A program made the position numbers and the translations under genes. From positions 1 through 8,075 of the forward strand of contig JBBTCX010000322.1 in assembly GCA_038043045.1 (NCBI GenBank): DNA of 8,075 nucleotides, written 5' to 3'. The notes beneath the pieces were generated by a model. The model did not search any database. It worked only from the letters and a program-made list of their open reading frames with translations, and had not been told where the DNA came from. Below are positions 1 to 5,566 of the stretch, in pieces. Origin of the DNA: JBBTCX01 sp038043045. Its GTDB lineage: Bacteria; Planctomycetota; Phycisphaerae; UBA1845. Within the stretch, counting starts at the first letter, position 1. Each line of letters begins with the position of its first letter.

Positions 1-2
1 AC

Positions 3-1109
3 ATCCTGTCGAACCCGAAGAGCTTTCCGCATCGCGCCAACATCAAGCTCGGCGACTACACGTTGGACCTCCTGATTAGTGCCATCTATGACAAGGACGG
101 CACATACCTCGGCCCGATGGTGACGTGGGAAAATATCACGGAAAAACTCGCCATGGAGCAGCGGCAGAAGGACATGCAGGCTGAATCCGCCGCCAAAGCC
201 CAGGAGTTAAAGGAAAAGGTGGATAAGCTTCTGGTTTCTGTGCAATCCGCGGCGGTGGGCGATCTTACCGCCGCAATCACCGTCAAAGGCGCCGATGCCA
301 TCGGACAACTCGGCGAGGGGTTGGAGCGAATGGTGAGCGGGCTGAAGGACGTGATCTCGCAAATCGTCAGCTCGGCAAGCCAGTTCACCGAAGGCGCGAG
401 GGTGGTTTCGGAAGGATCGACTTCACTTTCCGACGGCGCCCAGACCCAGTCGGCCAACGTCGAGGAGATGTCCGCTTCCATCCAATCGCTTAATAAGATG
501 ATCGAAGGCGTCGCGGAAAACGCCCGATTGGCCAACCAAGTCGCCGGCGAAACCAGCACGCGAGCCGAGGAAGGCGGAGCGGCGGTCACCAAAAACATCG
601 AAGCCATGAAGCTCATCGATAAATCCGCCGAACAGATCGCCGAGATCATCGGAGTCATCAGCGAAATCGCCTCGCAGACAAACTTGCTCGCGCTCAACGC
701 CGCGATCGAAGCCGCTCGCGCCGGCGAACACGGACTCGGCTTCGCCGTCGTCGCCGACGAAGTTCGGAAGTTGGCTGAGCGGTCCAGCCAAGCCGCAAAG
801 GAAATCAACACGCTCATCAAGGAATCCACACTGCGCGTCAAAGAAGGTGCCGCCCTAAGTCAGCAAACGGGAGCGGCCCTCCAGAAGATCATCGAAGGAG
901 TCGAGCACACCAACAAAGGCATCGCCCAAATAGCCGAAGCCACGACCGAACAGGCTCAGACCGCGAAGGAAGTCTCCACCGCAATCCAAAACGTGGCCTC
1001 GGTCACCGAAAACAATGCCTCCGCCGCAGAGGAAATGTCCGGCTCCGCAGAGGAGCTCTCCGGCCAAGCCCAGCAACTCAAGGAACTGGTCGGTCATTTC
1101 AAAGTATGA
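3..1109 (+). CDS. Methyl-accepting chemotaxis protein, PAS-HAMP-signalling domain, 5' end missing
   Basis: The frame is open to the left edge, giving 368 residues from base 3; the TTG at 63 is not a credible start because homologous PAS sequence continues upstream of it. In order: the end of a PAS sensor domain (about residues 1-50, ending 'YLGPMVTWENITEKL', typical of PAS-linked transducers), a linker helix, a HAMP-like module (about 75-120, 'VGDLTAAITV ... DAIGQLGEGLERM'), then the long antiparallel coiled coil of the MCP signalling domain. The hairpin tip that binds CheA/CheW is very well conserved ('EIASQTNLLALNAAIEAARAG' region, then 'GFAVVADEVRKLAERS'). The C-terminus, 'SGQAQQLKELVGHFKV', has no CheR/CheB-docking pentapeptide. 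No membrane helix is visible in this part, so it is probably cytoplasmic, although a membrane anchor could lie upstream of the window. It should control CheA kinase activity in response to a ligand or redox cue; the stimulus is unknown. Confidence 0.95.
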   Translation: MLSNPKSFPHRANIKLGDYTLDLLISAIYDKDGTYLGPMVTWENITEKLAMEQRQKDMQAESAAKAQELKEKVDKLLVSVQSAAVGDLTAAITVKGADAIGQLGEGLERMVSGLKDVISQIVSSASQFTEGARVVSEGSTSLSDGAQTQSANVEEMSASIQSLNKMIEGVAENARLANQVAGETSTRAEEGGAAVTKNIEAMKLIDKSAEQIAEIIGVISEIASQTNLLALNAAIEAARAGEHGLGFAVVADEVRKLAERSSQAAKEINTLIKESTLRVKEGAALSQQTGAALQKIIEGVEHTNKGIAQIAEATTEQAQTAKEVSTAIQNVASVTENNASAAEEMSGSAEELSGQAQQLKELVGHFKV

Positions 1110-1140
1110 TCGAGTTCATTCGTTCGCAGGTCTCCATCGT

Positions 1141-1178
1141 ATCCACCCCCCTTCCCCCTTCCGGGGGAAGGGCTGGAT
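1141..1178 (+). repeat. Intergenic C/G-rich hairpin (terminator-like or repeat-type element)
   Basis: A perfect 10-bp stem, CCCTTCCCCC (1149-1158) against GGGGGAAGGG (1163-1172), closes a TTCC loop. An outer 5-bp stem ATCCA (1141-1145) with TGGAT (1174-1178) extends it around a small asymmetric bulge. It begins 31 bases after the chemotaxis gene's stop codon. There is no T-run after it, so it is not a textbook intrinsic terminator; it may instead stabilise the mRNA 3' end or belong to a dispersed intergenic repeat family. That it forms in RNA is inferred from the pairing alone. Confidence 0.55.
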
Positions 1179-1297
1179 GCGGGCCGTCCCCTTGATGTCC
1201 TCCATCCTTTCAAGAGGCCAATTCACCCAATCGTCAAATTACGAAAACACCCCAACTCCCGGCCAAGCCACGACTTACCAACATAGCGGAATACCCC

Positions 1298-1326
1298 TTC
1301 TTTTTTTTCGAAACATTAGTTATAAT
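1298..1326 (+). promoter_or_regulatory. Possible sigma-70-type promoter
   Basis: A perfect TATAAT at 1321-1326 lies in A/T-rich DNA directly downstream of an 8-T run. At 17-bp spacing the upstream hexamer is TTCTTT (1298-1303), a poor match to TTGACA, so only the -10 element is persuasive. If used, it would give the solute-binding-protein operon an untranslated leader of roughly 400 nt. Confidence 0.3.
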
Positions 1327-1480
1327 AATGTACGGTTTGACCAGGCCGCGACGGTAGGGGGCGGTCCAACGCGGGTCGGACTCGGCCCGACGCACTGAAC
1401 CGGAGAGACCGTTTTGAAAACGCGGAGGGACAAAAAAGGAAGATATGAAGCAATACTTTCAAATGGCTTCGGCGACAAAA

Positions 1481-1498
1481 TGCGCGCCCTTGCGCGCA
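1481..1498. other. Short GC-rich hairpin in the intergenic region
   Basis: TGCGCGC (1481-1487) and GCGCGCA (1492-1498) form a perfect 7-bp stem around a CCTT loop. It lies in the possible leader upstream of the solute-binding-protein gene, with no T-run on either side that would suggest termination. On the minus strand a TTGACA lies next to it (1500-1505) but has no -10 partner. Role unknown. Confidence 0.35.
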
Positions 1499-1699
1499 AT
1501 GTCAACCCGTGGCACTTTCTGCTCGAATCGAAAAAATGCCTGCTTTTCTCGCAATATCGAGATACGAATCCCACGAACTTGGCACAAAGAACCAAAAAAG
1601 AAAAGCAAAAAAACAACCAAACGAACCCACTTAAAAGCACCACTGAGTATTGACGGGGGAAATGGATACAATAAACTGAGACGGACCATGAGAAGAATT

Positions 1700-1740
1700 A
1701 AACTTGACCTAATTTCAGCCAAACTTGATGAGAGGTCGAA
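1700..1740 (+). promoter_or_regulatory. Translation start region with a direct repeat and possible RBS-masking stem
   Basis: A ribosome-binding site GAGAGG (1730-1735) sits 5 nt before the ATG at 1741 and fixes the start of the solute-binding protein. AAACTTGA occurs twice, at 1700-1707 and 1721-1728, exactly 21 bp apart. TTGACCT (1704-1710) can pair with AGGTCGA (1733-1739), with one G-U pair, across a 22-nt loop; this would cover the 3' part of the ribosome-binding site. The repeats and pairing are seen; any regulatory role is inferred. Confidence 0.45.
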
Positions 1741-3204
1741 ATGGCCGCAACCTGGGTAGGCCGAAGTCTCATCGCCATCCTCCTCGCCGCGATCATCGTG
1801 GTGCCGGTCGGGTTGCGCCCCGTGGAAGTCGAGCTGCCGTCCGGAACGAGAAAACTCGTCGTTCTTACTCCGCACAACGAACAAATCCGTTACGAATTCG
1901 GTCGAGGGTTTCGACTCTGGCATGAAAAACTGTTCGGCGAGACCGTCGATGTCGACTGGCGAAAGGTCGGCGGTACCGGCGATATCCTTCGCCTTCTCGA
2001 AGCCCAATATCGAACCCTCGCCCAATCAGGCCGCGAGGATGAAGGCGCCGGCTACGACATCGTCTGGGGTGGCGGCGATTACTTTTTCGACAAACAACTC
2101 AAGCGAGGCTTCACCATCGACGACGGCAAGGGGGACACGCGAAACGTCTCCATGACTCAGCCCACTTCGCTCGGCGAGGATTTCGTAAAAGCCGCGTTTC
2201 CAAACCCGATGATCGCCGATCGCCCGCTCCGCGATCCGCAAGGCCACTGGTGGGGCATTGCACTGTCAACCTTTGGCATCGTTTACAACCGCGATTCGCT
2301 CCAATCGCTCAAACTCCCGGAACCAACGACCTGGTCCGACCTTTGCGATCCCCGTTACGACAGTTGGGTCGCCCTGGCTGACCCGCTCCATTCCGTCTCC
2401 ATCCGCACCACGTACGAAGCCATCGTTCAACGCAGCGGGTGGGACGAAGGCTGGCGCACACTGCAACTCGTCTGCGCTAACGCTCGCTACTTCGCCGCCG
2501 AATCAAGCCAAGTAGCCGTGGATGTTTCCACCGGCGAAGTCGCCGCTGGAATGTGCATCGATTTCTTCGCTCGATCCCAAGCCACTTCGGTCGGCGGAAC
2601 CCGCCTGGGATTCGTGGCCCCGGCACAATTGACCATCGTCAACCCCGATCCGGCTGCTGTGTTGCGCGGCGCGCCTCACCGCGATCTCGCGGAACGATTC
2701 ATTCAATATCTGCTGACGGAACCGGCGCAAGGAATTTGGTGTTTTCGAAAAGGCAGTCCCACCGGCCCGGATCGCTACGAACTTCGCCGCCCACCGATCC
2801 GCCGCGACATGTACGAAAAACACTTGGGCGACATGGTCGACAAGGTCAATCTCTTCGACATCGCCAGTCCGTTGCCGCCGAACGCTCCCAGCTATTTCGA
2901 TGTCCTCCCCGTTATACTTCACGCGATGGCGATCGACGTGCACGACGAACTCCAATCCGCATGGCGAACGGTCTATCAAGAACCGTCGCCTTCTCGCCAA
3001 GCCGATCTGCGAAAACTCCTTCACGCCCTTCCGTTCACCCCTGTCGATCTCGAACAGGCCCGAAGTCGATGGAAAACCGACCCCGAAGCCAAAACCCAAG
3101 ACCGCCTGGTCTGGACCGCGTTTTTCCGCGACAATTACCGAAAGATTGCTTCGCGCGACTTTTTTACGCACGATATCAGCGAGGTTTCCGGCAAGAAAGA
3201 TTGA
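1741..3204 (+). CDS. Membrane-anchored extracellular solute-binding protein (ABC transporter type)
   Basis: A 487-residue protein of the iron/polyamine/thiamine-type family of periplasmic binding proteins (family 1-like). An uncleaved-looking hydrophobic signal anchor spans about residues 9-25. The first lobe starts with 'LVVLTPHNEQIRYEF' (39-53), and 'YDIVWGGGDYFF' (105-116) fits the usual position of the ligand-cleft loop. 'GHWWGIALSTFGIVYNRDSL' (168-187) is the hinge-region signature of the fold, followed by 'TTWSDLCDPRY' (196-206). 'STGEVAAGMCIDFFARSQ' (263-280) and 'DLAERFIQYLLTEPAQGIW' (315-333) match the end of the second lobe. About 140 extra C-terminal residues (345-487) make it longer than ordinary 330-350-residue members. 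The ligand cannot be read from the sequence; no permease or ATPase gene is present beside it. It is followed at zero distance by the larE-like gene, so the two are probably co-transcribed. Confidence 0.88.
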   Translation: MAATWVGRSLIAILLAAIIVVPVGLRPVEVELPSGTRKLVVLTPHNEQIRYEFGRGFRLWHEKLFGETVDVDWRKVGGTGDILRLLEAQYRTLAQSGREDEGAGYDIVWGGGDYFFDKQLKRGFTIDDGKGDTRNVSMTQPTSLGEDFVKAAFPNPMIADRPLRDPQGHWWGIALSTFGIVYNRDSLQSLKLPEPTTWSDLCDPRYDSWVALADPLHSVSIRTTYEAIVQRSGWDEGWRTLQLVCANARYFAAESSQVAVDVSTGEVAAGMCIDFFARSQATSVGGTRLGFVAPAQLTIVNPDPAAVLRGAPHRDLAERFIQYLLTEPAQGIWCFRKGSPTGPDRYELRRPPIRRDMYEKHLGDMVDKVNLFDIASPLPPNAPSYFDVLPVILHAMAIDVHDELQSAWRTVYQEPSPSRQADLRKLLHALPFTPVDLEQARSRWKTDPEAKTQDRLVWTAFFRDNYRKIASRDFFTHDISEVSGKKD

Positions 3205-4032
3205 GTGATCAACAGGATGGAGAAATACGTCAAACTAAAGGCACAGATCGAACCGCTGAAATCCGTGATCGTCGCCTTCAGTGGCGGGGTGGATTCCGCG
3301 CTGGTCTTAAAGGGCGCGGTCGATGCGCTTGAAGTATCCAATGTAATGGCCGTCACGGGTCGAAGTCCGAGCGTCGCGGAGTCCGAATTGATCGGGGCCA
3401 GGGAGTTCGCGGCGGGCCTCAACGTGCAACACCTTGTCATCGACACCGACGAATTCTCCAACCCTAATTACTTGAGCAACCCCACCAATCGTTGCTATTT
3501 CTGCAAGACGACGCTATATGAGCATCTTCACCGGATACGCCGGGAGCGCGATATCGCTGTCGTTGTTAATGGCACCAACGCCGACGATTTGAAGGACTAT
3601 CGTCCCGGACTCAAAGCCGCCGACGAGCATGGCGTTCGAAGTCCCCTGGCGGAAACCGGGTTGACCAAAAAGGACATCCGCGAAATCTCCCGCGAACTCG
3701 GCTTGCCCACTTCCGACAAACCCGCGATGCCGTGTTTGTCGAGCCGTGTGGCCTACGGCGAAGCGATCACGCCGGAAAAACTTCATCGAATCGAAGCCGG
3801 GGAAGAATTCTTGCACAACTTGGGGATTCGGGAATGCCGCGTGCGCCACCATCAAGACATGGCCCGCATCGAAGTGCCACCCAGTGTCTTTGAAAAGTTG
3901 TGCGCGCCGGAAACAGCTATGCAAGTCGATCGCTTTTTCCGCGACCTCGGCTACGCCTACGTCACCCTCGACCTTCGCGGCTTCCGCAGCGGCAGCCTCA
4001 ACGACGTCATCGCCTTCGGACGAAAACAGTAA
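3205..4032 (+). CDS. larE: ATP-dependent sulfur transferase LarE, three-cysteine type
   Basis: A 275-residue PP-loop ATPase of the LarE family. LarE adenylates the carboxylates of pyridinium-3,5-biscarboxylic acid mononucleotide and turns them into thiocarboxylates, giving the precursor into which LarC inserts nickel for lactate racemase-type enzymes. The PP-loop 'SGGVDS' is at residues 26-31. 'NRCYFCK' (95-101) gives a CxxC pair (C97, C100), 'NGTNADD' is at 122-128, 'DYRPGLKAA' at 131-139, and the conserved 'PAMPCLSSR' at 173-181 carries C177, which aligns with the sulfur-donor cysteine of Lactobacillus LarE. Length is normal for the family. The start is either GTG at 3205, directly after the previous stop TGA, or ATG at 3217 (12 bases later); neither has a strong ribosome-binding site, which suggests translational coupling to the solute-binding protein. 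No larA, larB or larC is in the window. Confidence 0.92.
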   Translation: MINRMEKYVKLKAQIEPLKSVIVAFSGGVDSALVLKGAVDALEVSNVMAVTGRSPSVAESELIGAREFAAGLNVQHLVIDTDEFSNPNYLSNPTNRCYFCKTTLYEHLHRIRRERDIAVVVNGTNADDLKDYRPGLKAADEHGVRSPLAETGLTKKDIREISRELGLPTSDKPAMPCLSSRVAYGEAITPEKLHRIEAGEEFLHNLGIRECRVRHHQDMARIEVPPSVFEKLCAPETAMQVDRFFRDLGYAYVTLDLRGFRSGSLNDVIAFGRKQ

Positions 4033-4057
4033 TCGAAGTATGTGCCATCGCGTGACA

Positions 4058-5452
4058 TCATGGCTCGACGAACAGGACTCGCCCGTCTTGGTCAAGAATC
4101 AAGATGCTCGCGGTGCCATCTTCGACCACGCTAACGGCCGCGCGGTTATTGGCTTGTTCGTCGCGCAGGACCAACGAGGTCACGCCGTCCGCTCCGACCG
4201 CCAGTAGAGCTCGATTCTCCGTTGTGCCGTCTCCGATCCCGACTCCGGCTTGGCCGTCGGGTGAGGCCGCGATGGAGATCCTCTCGCCTTGGTCGGCATC
4301 CAGAAACGTCAGACTGGAAGTGCCATTCGCTAGCACCACCGCTTGCAACCGTGCGACGCTTTGTTCATCCAACAGGCTCAACGCCGGCAAACCCGTGGCG
4401 TCCAGTGCGAGGATCGCTCGATCCAACCCATTCGTTCCGGTCATGCGCAATCCGGCCGCGCCTTCCACCGACGTTCCCAGCACCACGCGGTCGACATTCG
4501 CCGCGTCGACGAACGAGACACTTGGAGCGCCTTCCGAGGTCACGAATTCCCTCAATCTCGCCTGCCCGGTTGCATCGGAAAGCGTGATGGCCGGTGTTCC
4601 CGTGGCGTCGAGCGCCAAAGCCGCGCGATTCGTGCTGCTTGCGTCGGCCAAGGTCAGGCCTGCAGAGCCGTCGATAGCGAGTGCCAGAGTCGCGCGGCTC
4701 GTGCCGCTTGCATCGGCCAAGTTCAAACCCGCCACTCCATCCATGGCGGTCGCCAGAATTGCACGGTTCACTCCCGCGCCGTCCAGAAGCGTGACGCTAG
4801 GCACGCCGTCACTCGATACGTTGAGTCCAAGTCGCGTCTGGGCTTGAGGGTCACGCAATGTCACCGCCGGGGTTCCATTCGCGTCCAGGGCCAGCACCGC
4901 TCGATCCATTCCAGCGGCGTCGATCATCCGCAAACCGGCCGCGCCGTCGGTAGCGGTCGCCAGGATTGCGCGGTTCGCTCCCGCGGCGTCCAGCAGGGTT
5001 ACGCTGGGCACGCCGTCAGTCGACACGCTCAGTCCAAGCCGCGCCTGCGCTTGAGGGTCACGCAATGTCACTGTCGGCGATCCGTCCGCCCCCACTCCGA
5101 TGGACGCGCGCACATTTCCCCCGCCGTCCAAAAACCGCATGGCCAACTCACCCGCCGCGCTCAAGGCTAGAGTCGCCCGCTCGTCGCCGTCGGCGTCGAG
5201 CATCGACAAAGTCGGCGCTCCGTCATCGGTAACGGCCAGTATGATCCGCGAATTCCCCGATCGATCCACGATGTTCACCGCATCGGCCCTGGTGATCTCG
5301 CGTGGCGGAATCTCCAACCCGCACGACGCCACAAACCCGCCACCCAAGAGCAGACTGGTTGCGTACCATGCGATTTTCATCCGACTATTCTGCCGCTCCA
5401 GTCGTTGCAGACGAGCGGCGAGCGCATCGAGCGACGGTTCATTCCTTGTCAT
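4058..5452 (-). CDS. Membrane-attached protein of seventeen 23-residue repeats, unknown function
   Basis: A 464-residue protein I do not recognise as a named family. Residues 7-24 look like a short coiled coil (LDALAARLQRLERQ), residues 27-44 form a membrane segment, and from residue 57 to 447 there are 17 consecutive 23-residue units with no insertion or deletion, then a 17-residue partial unit ending at the C-terminus. Each unit has two likely beta-strands, 'xVTLxD' and 'RxxLxVxxxG'; Arg at unit position 13 and Gly at position 22 occur in all 17 full units, Asp at position 7 in 16 of 17. This suggests an elongated beta-solenoid or similar stacked fold outside the membrane. The start at 5452 has GGAG 9 nt upstream. 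A second reading starts at Met25, giving a lipoprotein-like signal ending in 'VASC' (Cys44). It is convergent with larE, 25 bp away, and lies 114 bp after the membrane-protein gene. Confidence 0.85.
   Translation of the reverse strand: MTRNEPSLDALAARLQRLERQNSRMKIAWYATSLLLGGGFVASCGLEIPPREITRADAVNIVDRSGNSRIILAVTDDGAPTLSMLDADGDERATLALSAAGELAMRFLDGGGNVRASIGVGADGSPTVTLRDPQAQARLGLSVSTDGVPSVTLLDAAGANRAILATATDGAAGLRMIDAAGMDRAVLALDANGTPAVTLRDPQAQTRLGLNVSSDGVPSVTLLDGAGVNRAILATAMDGVAGLNLADASGTSRATLALAIDGSAGLTLADASSTNRAALALDATGTPAITLSDATGQARLREFVTSEGAPSVSFVDAANVDRVVLGTSVEGAAGLRMTGTNGLDRAILALDATGLPALSLLDEQSVARLQAVVLANGTSSLTFLDADQGERISIAASPDGQAGVGIGDGTTENRALLAVGADGVTSLVLRDEQANNRAAVSVVEDGTASILILDQDGRVLFVEP
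4112..5284 (-). repeat. In-frame tandem repeat array: 69-bp unit, 207-bp super-unit
   Basis: This is the DNA encoding the 17 full 23-residue units. Three-unit blocks at 4871-5077 and 4664-4870 are the most alike; further blocks of the same type lie at 4388-4594 and 4181-4387, with one extra unit at 4595-4663 between the pairs. The first two blocks share long near-identical stretches exactly 207 bp apart, including an identical 23-base stretch at 4842-4864 and 5049-5071. This indicates duplication of a whole three-unit block after the single unit had already diverged. Confidence 0.9.
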
Positions 5453-5566
5453 TTTTCATTTCTCCGTTGGTTTTCAAAGACGTACATTCGCTCCCCCGGG
5501 CGTAAATCTGCGAGTGCTATGTTCTGGCACTACAGCAACTTTGAACCCCAAGCGGATTCGCATTGT

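Larger units (their letters stand above)
1110..1740. other. Non-coding intergenic region, 631 bp, with small hairpins and an A-rich tract
   Basis: I find no convincing gene here. Short open frames on both strands (for example plus 1414-1653, minus 1320-1643) have unnatural composition, no family resemblance and no good ribosome-binding site. The stretch holds a C/G-rich hairpin near its left end (1141-1178), an 8-T run (1301-1308) with a TATAAT just downstream, a perfect inverted repeat CGTTTTGAAAACG (1410-1422), a second hairpin (1481-1498), an A-rich tract at about 1585-1620 (runs of 6, 4 and 7 A), and a duplicated AAACTTGA next to the downstream start codon. The middle and right parts are visibly richer in A/T than the coding DNA on either side. 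It probably carries the 3' end of the chemotaxis transcript and the promoter and leader of the solute-binding-protein operon. Confidence 0.6.

Noticed and set aside
86..841. Long minus-strand open frame (251 codons) opposite the chemotaxis gene
   Set aside because: It is a Ser/Ala-rich antisense shadow of the conserved MCP coding frame, which has an unmistakable signalling tip on the other strand.
1320..1759. Short open frames in the intergenic region (plus 1414-1653, plus 1445-1759, minus 1320-1643, minus 1459-2025)
   Set aside because: They overlap one another in several frames, have odd composition from the A-rich tract, lack good ribosome-binding sites and show no family features; the minus 1459-2025 frame also runs into the solute-binding-protein gene.
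4033..4057. Bidirectional terminator between larE and the repeat protein
   Set aside because: The 25-bp gap contains no inverted repeat or T-run that I can see, so no terminator is called.
4104..5170. Long plus-strand open frames (247 and 275 codons) across the repeat array
   Set aside because: The repeated sense sequence lacks stops in several frames, so the antisense frames are also open. The invariant Arg/Gly/Asp pattern is only in the minus-strand reading at 4058-5452.
4112..5284. Regular DNA repeats considered as a CRISPR array
   Set aside because: The 69-bp periodicity is a continuous coding repeat without alternating identical repeats and unique spacers, and units differ mainly by codon-level change.
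5453..5566. Promoter or terminator between the membrane protein and the repeat protein
   Set aside because: I checked for -35/-10 pairs, a sigma-54 GG-N10-GC pattern and hairpins; the TGGCAC seen near 5525 on the plus strand lacks a correctly spaced partner and nothing else is convincing.
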